Position numbers and translations under genes: made by a program
NCBI RefSeq assembly: GCF_017948485.1
Contig: NZ_JAFFSX010000022.1
Coordinates: 124,001-188,000, forward strand
DNA: 64,000 nucleotides
Source: Streptomyces sp. GESEQ-35
GTDB taxonomy: Bacteria > Actinomycetota > Actinomycetes > Streptomycetales > Streptomycetaceae
Reading direction: 5' to 3'
The notes under the pieces: generated by a model
Told to the model about the DNA's origin: nothing
The model's input: the letters and a program-made list of their open reading frames with translations, nothing else
Databases searched by the model: none
Part shown: one piece after another, positions 44,375 to 51,758 of the stretch
How the letters are laid out: each line of letters opens with the position of its first letter
Position numbering within the stretch: the first letter of the stretch is position 1

Positions 44375-45601
44375 ATGCCTGTTGTCGACATCCCCGGCTC
44401 CAAGTCCATCACCGCCCGTGCCCTCTTCCTGGCGGCGGCCGCCGACGGGGTCACGACCCTCGTCCGCCCGCTCCGCTCCGACGACACGGAAGGCTTCGCG
44501 GAAGGCCTGACCCGCCTCGGCTACCGCGTGGGCCGGACCCGGGACACCTGGCAGATCGACGGCCGCCCGCAGGGCCCGACGGTGAGCGAGGCGGACGTGT
44601 ACTGCCGGGACGGCGCGACGACGGCCCGTTTCCTGCCGACGCTGGCGGCGACGGGGCGTGGGACGTACCGCTTCGATGCCTCCGCACAGATGCGCCGCCG
44701 CCCCCTGCTGCCGCTGACCCGGGCCCTGCGTGACCTCGGCGTCGACCTGCGGCACGAGGAGGCGGAGGGCCACCATCCGCTGACCGTCCGGGCGGCGGGG
44801 GTCGAGGGCGGCGAGGTGACGCTGGACGCTGGCCAGTCGTCGCAGTACCTGACCGCGTTGCTGTTGCTGGGGCCGCTCACTCGTAAGGGCCTGCGGATCA
44901 AGGTCACGGATCTGGTCTCGGCGCCGTACGTGGAGATCACGATCGCGATGATGCGGGCGTTCGGCGTGGAGGTCGGCCGGGAGGGGAACGTCTTCGTGGT
45001 CCCGCCGGGCGGCTACCGCGCCACGACCTACGCGATCGAACCGGACGCCTCGACCGCGAGCTACTTCTTCGCGGCGGCCGCGGTGACCGGCGGCGAGGTG
45101 ACGGTCCCCGGGCTGGGGGCGGGGGCGCTTCAGGGCGACCTGGGCTTCGTCGACGTTCTCCGTCGGATGGGCGCACAGGTGGAGGTGGGCCCGTCCGGCA
45201 CGACGGTCACCGGAACGGCCGGTCTCCAGGGCCTGACGGTCAACATGCGGGACATCTCCGACACCATGCCGACCCTGGCCGCGATCGCACCCTTCGCCTC
45301 CGGACCGGTGCGGATCGAGGACGTGGCGAACACGCGGGTGAAGGAGTGCGACCGGCTGGAGGCGTGCGCGGAGAATCTGCGGCGGTTGGGGGTGGACGTG
45401 GATACGGGCCCGGACTGGATCGAGATCAGGCCGGGTTCATCGCCCGTCCCCGCGGAGATCAAGTCGTACGGTGACCACCGCATCGTCATGTCCTTCGCGG
45501 TGACGGGGTTGCGGGTGCCGGGTATTTCGTTCGACGACCCCGGCTGCGTACGGAAGACTTTCCCGGGTTTCCATGAGGCGTTCGCAGAGCTCAATCTCTA
45601 G
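44375..45601 (+). CDS. aroA: EPSP synthase-like enzyme (AroA paralogue)
   Basis: 408 residues; only about six precede the PGSKS loop, whereas typical AroA has 15-25. Catalytic landmarks are largely intact: PGSKSITARA, QSSQYLTALLLLG, DISDTMPTLAA, RVKECDRLEA and YGDHRIVMSFAVTG, then DDPGCVRKTFPGF. Two loops differ from the usual enzyme: TNRA is TARA, and the PEP/glyphosate loop NAGTxxR is DGATTAR. It transfers enolpyruvate from PEP to shikimate-3-phosphate in the standard family reaction. No other shikimate genes are nearby, so it may be a second copy. Confidence 0.85.
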   Translation: MPVVDIPGSKSITARALFLAAAADGVTTLVRPLRSDDTEGFAEGLTRLGYRVGRTRDTWQIDGRPQGPTVSEADVYCRDGATTARFLPTLAATGRGTYRFDASAQMRRRPLLPLTRALRDLGVDLRHEEAEGHHPLTVRAAGVEGGEVTLDAGQSSQYLTALLLLGPLTRKGLRIKVTDLVSAPYVEITIAMMRAFGVEVGREGNVFVVPPGGYRATTYAIEPDASTASYFFAAAAVTGGEVTVPGLGAGALQGDLGFVDVLRRMGAQVEVGPSGTTVTGTAGLQGLTVNMRDISDTMPTLAAIAPFASGPVRIEDVANTRVKECDRLEACAENLRRLGVDVDTGPDWIEIRPGSSPVPAEIKSYGDHRIVMSFAVTGLRVPGISFDDPGCVRKTFPGFHEAFAELNL

Positions 45602-45621
45602 AGATCGAGGGGTACCGCGCG

Positions 45622-46248
45622 TTGAGCTTCAAGCTGGAAGGGCCGGTTCTGGAGGGCGAGTTGGTGCGTCTGGAGCCGCTGGAGCACCGGCACGCCGTCG
45701 ACTTGGCTGTGGCGGCCGAGGAGGACCGGGGCACGTACGAGTTCACGTGGGTGCCGCGGGCGGAGGAGGTCGGCGCGTACGTCGACGCGCAGCTCGCCCG
45801 CGCGGCGGCAGGGAAGCTCGCCCCGTATGCCCAGGTGTCGGTCGCCTCGGGACGAGCGGTCGGTACGACGTCGTACTGGGAACCACGATCATGGCTCTCC
45901 GACGACCGACTGGACGCCATCGAGGTCGGCTTCACCTGGCTGGCCGCGTCCGCTCAGGGCACGGGGATGAACACAGAGTCCAAACTCCTCCTCTTCCGGC
46001 ACGCCTTCGAGGAGTGGGACGTGTCCCGGGTGGACCTGAAGACCGACGCCCGCAACACCCGCTCCCGGGCGGCCATCGCAGCGACCGGCGCCCACTTCGA
46101 GGGCGTACTGAGGAACTGGTCCCGCTCGTCGGCGCCGGGGGAGGAGGGGCGGTTGCGGGACTCGGCGATCTACTCGATCACGGCGGACGAGTGGCCGGAG
46201 TGCAGGGCACGGCTGGAGGGCCGGCTGGCCAGGGCGTTGGCGTCCTGA
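45622..46248 (+). CDS. GNAT N-acetyltransferase (RimJ/RimL-like)
   Basis: 208 residues, TTG start with GAGGGG upstream. N-terminal LEGELVRLEPLEHRHAVDLA and the acetyl-CoA part IEVGFTWLAASAQGTGMNTE, then FEEWDVSRVDLKTDARNTRS, are typical of the RimJ/Acetyltransf_3 type that modifies protein N-termini or small molecules. It follows the EPSP-synthase-like gene after 20 nt, so co-transcription is likely; substrate unknown. Confidence 0.9.
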   Translation: MSFKLEGPVLEGELVRLEPLEHRHAVDLAVAAEEDRGTYEFTWVPRAEEVGAYVDAQLARAAAGKLAPYAQVSVASGRAVGTTSYWEPRSWLSDDRLDAIEVGFTWLAASAQGTGMNTESKLLLFRHAFEEWDVSRVDLKTDARNTRSRAAIAATGAHFEGVLRNWSRSSAPGEEGRLRDSAIYSITADEWPECRARLEGRLARALAS

Positions 46249-46320
46249 GCGGAGCCGCGGGGGATCTCCCTCAGCCCCTTTACTGGACCAGCAGACCCGT
46301 GATCGGAAACCATCAACGCC

Positions 46321-46905
46321 ATGACCACGCACTCTTTCCTCATCCTCCACGGCTGGCAGAACCACCGCCCCAAGGACCACTGGCAGCACTGGCTCGCCGA
46401 CCGCCTCACCGCACTCGGCCACCACGTCACCTACCCGCAGCTGCCCGACCCCGACGACCCGGACCTGGAGGTCTGGCTCACCGAGTTGGCCCGGCATCTG
46501 GACGACCTGCCTGCCGACTCCGAACGCATCGTCCTCGCTCACAGCGCCTCCGCCGTTCTGTGGCTGCACGCCGCCGCCCGCGGCCTCCCCGGACTCGGCG
46601 ACGTCGACCGGGTCCTGCTGGTGGCCCCGCCCTCCGCCTCCGTGCTCGTAGAACACCCGGAGGTCGCCGAATTCGCCCCGCCCGCCCTGGACTTCACGCT
46701 CCCCGGGCCCACCCGGCTCGTCGCGGGCGACGACGACCCGTACTGCCCAGAGGGTGCCGACACCGCATTCGGCGACCCCCTCGGCATCCCGACCGACATC
46801 CTCCCCGGCGCCGCCCACCTCGACCTGGACGCAGGTTACGGCTCCTGGCCCGCCGTCCTGGACTGGTGCCTGGACGCCTCCGCGGAGTTCACGCCGACTC
46901 GTTGA
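46321..46905 (+). CDS. RBBP9/YdeN-family alpha/beta hydrolase
   Basis: 194 residues. SFLILHGWQNHRPKDHWQHW at the N-terminus, nucleophile elbow LAHSASAVLWLHA (Ser about residue 77), Asp in AGDDDPYCP and His in GAAHLDLDAGYGSWP form the serine-hydrolase triad of this family. Probably a small esterase; its substrate is unknown. Its 3' end overlaps the convergent isomerase-like gene by 17 nt. Confidence 0.93.
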   Translation: MTTHSFLILHGWQNHRPKDHWQHWLADRLTALGHHVTYPQLPDPDDPDLEVWLTELARHLDDLPADSERIVLAHSASAVLWLHAAARGLPGLGDVDRVLLVAPPSASVLVEHPEVAEFAPPALDFTLPGPTRLVAGDDDPYCPEGADTAFGDPLGIPTDILPGAAHLDLDAGYGSWPAVLDWCLDASAEFTPTR

Positions 46906-47695
46906 GCAGCCGCGCCAGATGCTCGCGCCCCGCCCCCAGCAACTCCGGAAGCGGCGCCGCCCCCTCGTACCACCGCTTCTCGTACTCCCAGCACAGCCAG
47001 CCGTCCCAGCCGTGCCGGGAGAGGACCTCGACGCACTCGGTGAGGGGGAGCACGCCCGCGCCGAGGGGCAGCGGGGTGGTGTCGGTGGCGGAGGCGATGT
47101 CCTTGACCTGGACGTAGCCGAGGTGAGGGGAGAGGGCGGCGTAGGTCTCGGAGGGCTGTTCGCCGCCGAGCCAGGTGTGCATGACGTCCCAGAGGGAGCC
47201 GACCTGGCGGTGGCCGACCGGGCCCAGGATGCGGATCGCGGCGGCGCCCGTGCGGTGGGAGTCGTGGGTTTCCAGCAGGATGCGTACGCCCAGGTCGCCG
47301 GCGTACTCCGCGGCCGTGCCGAGGCGTCGGGCGGCCGTCGCGTCGGCCTCTTCGGCGGACTGGTCCGTCGCTGCTCCGGGGAAGACCCGGACGAAGCCTG
47401 CGCCGAGGTCGCGGGCCAGGTCCAGCAGGCGGTGGATCTCCTCGATCACCGGTTCGTCGGCGCCGGGCGCGGCCACGCGCGCGTAGCCCGCCACGCCCAG
47501 GACCTCCACCCCCGCCCCCTTGAACTCGGCCACCACGTCGGCCCGTTCGGCCAGTCCGATGCCGGGGTGTACCGGCTCCTCAGGATGCGCGCGCAGCTCG
47601 ACGCCGTGATAGCCGTGCGTGACCGCGAGTCGCAGCACGTCCGGGATGGGGAGGCCAGGGACGCCGAGGGTGGAGAACGCCAGCTTCATGGTCAT
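46889..47695 (-). CDS. Sugar phosphate isomerase/epimerase-like TIM-barrel protein
   Basis: 268 residues of the AP_endonuc_2/xylose isomerase-like superfamily. MKLAFSTLGVPGLP start, HGYHGVELRAHPEEP, ILLETHDSHRTG, GSLWDVMHTWLGGEQP and YVQVKDIASAT, then LCWEYEKRWY provide the usual metal-binding Glu/Asp/His array. Neighbouring genes do not identify the sugar. It converges with the RBBP9-like gene and is 12 nt from the MarR-GNAT gene downstream. Confidence 0.88.
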   Translation of the reverse strand: MTMKLAFSTLGVPGLPIPDVLRLAVTHGYHGVELRAHPEEPVHPGIGLAERADVVAEFKGAGVEVLGVAGYARVAAPGADEPVIEEIHRLLDLARDLGAGFVRVFPGAATDQSAEEADATAARRLGTAAEYAGDLGVRILLETHDSHRTGAAAIRILGPVGHRQVGSLWDVMHTWLGGEQPSETYAALSPHLGYVQVKDIASATDTTPLPLGAGVLPLTECVEVLSRHGWDGWLCWEYEKRWYEGAAPLPELLGAGREHLARLLNESA

Positions 47696-47707
47696 CGACC
47701 CTACTCG

Positions 47708-48640
47708 TCACTCGGGCGTCTGGTGCAGATCCATGCGCCAGTCCTGGCCGATCAGATCCTTGCCGAAGGAGCGGTGGGGCTTCTCGGCGACGAGGACGAA
47801 GCCGTGGCGCTGGTAGACGCGGCGGGCGGCGGCGAGGATGTCGTTGGTCCACAGGACCAGCTCGCGATAGCCGACGCCGCGGGCGAAGTCGACGACGGCG
47901 CGGACGAGGCGGTCGCCGATGCCGAGGCCGCGGGTGTCCGGCTCGACCAGCAGCAGCCGCAGTCGCGCCGCGCCGGGGGCGTCGTCCCGTACGCACATCA
48001 CGCAGCCCACCGGCCGGCCGTCCAGCTCCGCGATCCACACCCGCTCCAGGTGGGGGTCGTGATCCTCCGCGAAGTCGGCGACGATACGCGCCACCAGGCC
48101 CTCGTAGTCGGCGTTGAAGCCGTGCTCGGCTGCGTACAGCGCGGCGTTGCGCTGGACGATCCAGCCGAGGTCGCCGGGGCCGGGCTCGCGCAGGACGACG
48201 TCCTCGGCGCGCGGAGGGCGGGCGGCGGAGAGGACCGTACGGACCGTGCGCATCGCCTCGGTGAGGCGGGGGCGGTCGGCGGGCGGGACGGTGGAGAGCA
48301 GTGCACCGACGCTTTCGTCCGCCCGCTCGGCGAGCAGCGCGGCGGTCTCGCGGCCGCGTGCGGTGAGGGCGACGTTGCGGCGGCGGGGGTCGCGGCGGGA
48401 GGGGGTGCGCTCGATCAGGCCGTCCTGCTCGAATTTGTTGAGGATGCGGCTCAAGTAGCCCGAGTCCAGGGAGAGTTCGGCCCGCAGGTCGGCCGCGTCC
48501 GTATGCGGGGAGTGCGCGAGTTCGTACAGGACTCGGGACTCGGTGAGCGTGTACGGGGCGTAGAGGTGGCGGCTGTAGTCGAGGGCGCCGATGACGTTCG
48601 TGTAGAAACGGTTGAAGGCGCGGATGTCCTGGACGGTCAT
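47708..48640 (-). CDS. MarR-type HTH fused to GNAT acetyltransferase
   Basis: 310 residues. The N-terminal half (1-145) is a MarR winged helix, with YTLTESRVLYELAHSP, SLDSGYLSRILNKFEQDGLI and wing ERTPSRRDPRRRNVALT. The C-terminal half (about 150-310) is a GNAT domain with LRLLLVEPDTRGLGIGDRLV as acetyl-CoA site and a final YQRHGFVLVAEKPHRSFG. The fusion suggests a regulator that senses or modifies its ligand. A 15-bp palindrome lies 33 nt upstream. The substrate is unknown. Confidence 0.93.
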   Translation of the reverse strand: MTVQDIRAFNRFYTNVIGALDYSRHLYAPYTLTESRVLYELAHSPHTDAADLRAELSLDSGYLSRILNKFEQDGLIERTPSRRDPRRRNVALTARGRETAALLAERADESVGALLSTVPPADRPRLTEAMRTVRTVLSAARPPRAEDVVLREPGPGDLGWIVQRNAALYAAEHGFNADYEGLVARIVADFAEDHDPHLERVWIAELDGRPVGCVMCVRDDAPGAARLRLLLVEPDTRGLGIGDRLVRAVVDFARGVGYRELVLWTNDILAAARRVYQRHGFVLVAEKPHRSFGKDLIGQDWRMDLHQTPE

Positions 48641-48672
48641 GAGTATCGCCCCCGGTTGGTTGACTCGGGATG

Positions 48673-48687
48673 TCTGACTCAGTCAGA
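48673..48687. promoter_or_regulatory. Perfect palindrome upstream of the MarR-GNAT gene
   Basis: TCTGACT and AGTCAGA flank a single C. Its position near the promoter suggests an operator for the MarR part of the product (autoregulation). Confidence 0.6.
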
Positions 48688-48785
48688 GGTTCCGTTGGGT
48701 CGACACTAGGGCACCGGCCTCGCCGGGGCCACCCCCTTGTTGCCGCCGACCCGGCGAACGCTCGGCCTGCACCGGGTGGCCATTC

Positions 48786-48806
48786 TGATGACATCAGGTG
48801 CCATCA
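48786..48806. promoter_or_regulatory. Degenerate TetR operator separated from its gene by the IS element
   Basis: The 21-bp site has arms TGATGACATC and GGTGCCATCA around A. It matches the operator at 51038-51058 in 18 of 21 positions (and 18 of 21 at 51067-51087). The transposon begins about 15-20 nt downstream and the tetR gene starts beyond the transposon at 50374. Confidence 0.65.
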
Positions 48807-48826
48807 CCCGATCTCTTGCGAGGAAG

Positions 48827-48846
48827 CCCCGGCGTTTACGCCGGGG
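48827..48846 (+). repeat. Left-end hairpin of the IS element
   Basis: CCCCGGCGT and ACGCCGGGG form a 9-bp stem with a TT loop. Such subterminal hairpins are recognised by Y1 transposases of IS200/IS605 elements. Confidence 0.75.
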
Positions 48847-49052
48847 AGGTATCGCCTCCCGTGAGAGCGACGCGGAGCGTCGGCGCAGCCTGCTTCGCGG
48901 GTGTGGAGCGTCGCTGTGGCCTGCCGACGGAGCCGGGTGCAGGCGAACGTGTGTGCCTGTGTTCGCCGATGGGGGTGATTGCGGCGGGACAGGGGTGTGG
49001 GTGTGTGGATCTCGCACGTATGGTCGTCCGGCAGGGCTCGGGGGGCAGGAAT

Positions 49053-50330
49053 GTGAACGGGGGCGAGGGCGTGGCGCATGCAACAGGGGTCGACGCGGCG
49101 GGGCATGCCCGGTGGACGTTCCGGCTTCGCGTGCCGTGCAACGCCCACACTCTGCTGATGGCGGAGTGGGACCGGTGCCGGTGGGTGTGGAACGAGTGCG
49201 TGGCTACGTCGAAGCGGGTCCATGCCTTCAACAGGAACCGTCCCGAGGGCACTGACAAGCAAACGTGCGGCCCTGCGCAGCTCGATAGGATGCTGACAGA
49301 CGCCCGTGCGTGCACGCCGTGGCTGCGTGAGGGCTCCAGCGTTGTGCAGCAGCAGCTCATCCGGGATTTCGGCAGGTCCAAGGCCAAGGCGCACAAGGAC
49401 ATCCGCGAGCGGATTCCGCAGCACAGCCGGGCGGGGATGCCGAAGTGGAAGAAGAGGCGCGAGACGCTGCCGACGCTGAACTACACCCGGCGTGGCTTTC
49501 GCCTCAAGGACGGCCGGCTGCACCTGGCGGGCGGCATCGCCTTGAGGGTGGTGTGGTCGCGAGACCTCCCGGCCGACCCGTCGTCGGTGCGCATCTATCG
49601 CGACAGCGTGGGGCACTGGTACGCGAGCTTCGTCGTCCCTGCCGAGGTACAGCCGCTGCCCGAAACCGGCCGAGTGATCGGCATCGACTGGGGTGTGAAG
49701 GAAACCGCGACTACCACCAGCGACGCCCATGACCTCCCACACGCCCAGCACGGGCGGAAGGCCGAAGAGAAGCTGACCCGGTACGACCGGATGATGGCCC
49801 GCCGCAGACCGAAGAAGGGCAAGACCGGGTCGAAGGGGTACCGCACGGCGAAAAGACTCCGGGCCAAGGCGCACCAGAAGGTCGCCCGGCAGCGCCAGGA
49901 CACGGCCCGCAAATGGGCCAAGTCCGTCGTCCGCGGCCACGACGCCCTGGCCGTCGAGGACTTCAGACCGAAGTTCCTTGCCCTGACCACCATGGCCAAG
50001 AAGGCCGCCGACGCCGCCATCGGCGCCACCAAACGGGCCCTGATCGATATGGGCCGCAAGCACGCACGCCGCGTGCACCTGGTACACCCCGCGCACACCA
50101 CGATGGACTGCGCGCACTGCGGAGCGAGAGCCAAGCACGCTCCCCCACTGCCTTAAGGGCGTGGGGGGCCCCAGCCGCTGGGTGAGCGCACCTACACCTG
50201 CACCGCCTGCGGAGCCGTATCTCCACGGGACAAGAACTCCGCGCGTGTGATGCTCGTCCGGGCTGGTCTCAACCCGGCTGGTGCTGAGGGCATAAGACCA
50301 CCTGGGGCGCCGCCCCGGTTGGCTGCCTGA
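49053..50330 (+). pseudogene. tnpB: tnpB (RuvC-like RNA-guided nuclease) interrupted by an in-frame stop
   Basis: The frame continues from GTG 49053 to TGA 50328-50330 but is broken by TAA at 50154-50156. RuvC motifs are visible: VIGIDWGVKETATTT (first Asp) and LAVEDFRPK (Glu). The zinc ribbon begins DCAHCG before the stop and continues YTCTACGA after it; the third RuvC Asp would be in SPRDKNSARVML, also after the stop. The truncated product therefore lacks half of the zinc ribbon and one catalytic residue. Upstream in-frame extension reaches 48798 but is unlikely to be used. The segment around the stop is a palindrome absent from typical TnpB at this site. Confidence 0.85.
50142..50167. repeat. 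Palindromic segment with stop codon inside the tnpB zinc ribbon
   Basis: Centred on TTAA, 11 of 13 pairs match; arms begin CCCCCAC and end GTGGGGG. The central TAA is the premature stop. Typical homologues read KHALPLGERTY, so about 30-36 bp look inserted, keeping the frame. Confidence 0.6.
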
Positions 50331-50338
50331 GCCAGGAA

Positions 50339-50361
50339 TCCCCTCCCCTTCAGGGAGGGGA
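50339..50361 (+). repeat. Right-end hairpin of the IS element
   Basis: CCCCTCCC and GGGAGGGG pair over 8 bp (9 with the flanking T-A) around CTTCA. It lies 12 nt before the tetR start codon and its GGGGAGG may serve as ribosome-binding site of tetR. Confidence 0.75.
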
Positions 50362-50373
50362 GGACTCAATAGG

Positions 50374-50964
50374 ATGAGCGGCATGAGCCGTTGGATGCCG
50401 GACGCAGCCGGGCGCCTGTCGCGCGCCGCGCAGGAGCTGTACGCCGAGCGCGGATTCGAGCAGACCACGGTCGCCGAGATCGCCGAGCGGGCCGGTCTGA
50501 CGAAGCGGACGTTCTTCCGCCACTTCCCCGACAAGCGCGAGGTGGTGTTCCCGCTCTCGGCCCGGATTCACCAGGTGATCGTCGAAGCCATGGCCGCCGC
50601 GCCGGCCGACCTCTCGCCGCTCGCCGTCGTCCTGGAGGGGTACGGCGCCGCGGCGGACATGCTGAACTCGGGGCATGAGGCCGCCCGGCGTCGCCGGGCC
50701 GTCATCGCGGCCAACCCGGAGCTGCGGGAACGAGAGCAGGCGAAGTTCGCCCAGACCAGTGCGGCCGTGACCGAGGCGTTGTGCGAGCGCGGTGTCGCGC
50801 CGCGCTCCGCCTTCCTGACCGCCGCGGCGGGTGCCGCCGCGTGGAGGGCCGCGCGCGACTGCTGGATCGACGATCCGGAAGAGCGCGACCTGCGTGCGCT
50901 GCTGCGTGAATCCGTGGAGGAGCTCAGGGCCGTGGTGGCGGCCCCGCTCGCTCCCGCTCCCTGA
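50374..50964 (+). CDS. TetR-family regulator of the aldehyde oxidoreductase operon
   Basis: 196 residues. HTH domain: LSRAAQELYAERGFEQTTVA, then EIAERAGLTKRTFFRHFPDKREVV. C-terminal ligand domain ends APLAPAP. ATG 50374 is immediately downstream of the IS right end; ATG 50383 (MSRWMPD) is an alternative. Two 21-bp palindromes occur in the following promoter region and a third, degraded one lies on the far side of the IS element. Expected to repress the downstream paoABC-like genes in response to an aromatic or aldehyde compound. Confidence 0.9.
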   Translation: MSGMSRWMPDAAGRLSRAAQELYAERGFEQTTVAEIAERAGLTKRTFFRHFPDKREVVFPLSARIHQVIVEAMAAAPADLSPLAVVLEGYGAAADMLNSGHEAARRRRAVIAANPELREREQAKFAQTSAAVTEALCERGVAPRSAFLTAAAGAAAWRAARDCWIDDPEERDLRALLRESVEELRAVVAAPLAPAP

Positions 50965-51037
50965 GCTGCACCTGCCGGCTCTTTTCGTCCCGCTCTACAT
51001 CTCCCCTTCTCGGTCACTTTCGCAGTCACTTTCGCAG

Positions 51038-51058
51038 TGATGACACCAGGTGTCGTCA
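51038..51058. promoter_or_regulatory. TetR operator 1 of the aldehyde oxidoreductase operon
   Basis: Arms TGATGACACC and GGTGTCGTCA around A; one mismatch from a perfect 10+1+10 palindrome. It is followed 29 bp later by a perfect copy. Confidence 0.75.
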
Positions 51059-51066
51059 CTGGGTTA

Positions 51067-51087
51067 TGATGACACCCGGTGTCATCA
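51067..51087. promoter_or_regulatory. TetR operator 2 of the aldehyde oxidoreductase operon (perfect palindrome)
   Basis: Arms TGATGACACC and GGTGTCATCA around C are exactly complementary. It lies 45 nt upstream of the first structural gene. Confidence 0.8.
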
Positions 51088-51131
51088 CGTCCTGGGGTAA
51101 CACCCCCGCCCGAGACCGGGAGGCATGGCGC

Positions 51132-51755
51132 ATGTCGGAAACGCTCGACGAAGCAACCACGCTGAAACGACGAACCTTCGTCGCGGCATCGGCAGCGACA
51201 TCTGCGGCGGTGGCCGGCGTACCCCTACGGGGCCCGGACCGCCTCGCCGCCGATGTCGAAGCGCCGGAGACGGAGACCGTTCCCGCCGATCGGCCGTCGA
51301 CCGTTCGTCTGACGGTCAACGGCGAGGGCCGCACCGCGGAGATCGACAACCGGACCTCGCTGCTCGATCTGCTGCGCGAACATCTCGCTCTCACAGGCCC
51401 GAAGAAGGGCTGTGACCAGGGCGCCTGCGGTGCCTGCACCGTGCTCGTGGGCGATCGGCGGGTGAACGCCTGCCTCACCCTCGCCGTCATGCACGAGGGC
51501 GCGGACGTCACCACCGTCGAGGGCCTTGCCCGAGGCGACGAACTGCATCCGCTGCAACAGGCGTTCATCGACCACGACGGTCTTCAGTGCGGCTACTGCA
51601 CCCCCGGACAGATCATGTCGGGGGTCGCGTGCATCTCCGAGGGGCACACGGGCTCGCGGGCGGAGATCCGCGAGTGGATGAGCGGCAACATCTGCCGATG
51701 CGGGGCCTATACCAACATCGTTTCCGCCATCGAGCAGACCGCGAAGGAGGTGTGA
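51132..51755 (+). CDS. Molybdenum aldehyde oxidoreductase, 2Fe-2S subunit (PaoA/YagT-like)
   Basis: 207 residues from ATG 51132. A twin-arginine leader (LKRRTFVAASAATSAAVAG) shows export of the folded complex. Two 2Fe-2S clusters: GCDQGACGACTVL with a further Cys in NACLTL, and QCGYCTPGQIMS with NICRCGAYTNI. It passes electrons from the molybdenum centre to FAD. First gene of a tight operon. Family xanthine oxidase; periplasmic Pao-type subgroup because of the Tat signal and the partner subunit's extra Cys cluster. Confidence 0.94.
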   Translation: MSETLDEATTLKRRTFVAASAATSAAVAGVPLRGPDRLAADVEAPETETVPADRPSTVRLTVNGEGRTAEIDNRTSLLDLLREHLALTGPKKGCDQGACGACTVLVGDRRVNACLTLAVMHEGADVTTVEGLARGDELHPLQQAFIDHDGLQCGYCTPGQIMSGVACISEGHTGSRAEIREWMSGNICRCGAYTNIVSAIEQTAKEV

Positions 51756-51758
51756 GCG

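Larger units (their letters stand above)
48821..50370 (+). mobile_element. IS200/IS605-type element (tnpB-only, IS1341-like), inactive
   Basis: The element spans a left hairpin (48827-48846), a defective tnpB and a right hairpin (50339-50361) followed by GGACTCAAT. No tnpA (Y1 transposase) gene is present. There are no terminal inverted repeats, as expected in this family. Exact ends are approximate because they are not defined by a target duplication. Confidence 0.85.

Noticed and set aside
48804..50534. A 576-codon open frame antisense to tnpB
   Set aside because: It is a high-GC shadow frame; the plus strand carries recognisable RuvC and zinc-ribbon motifs.
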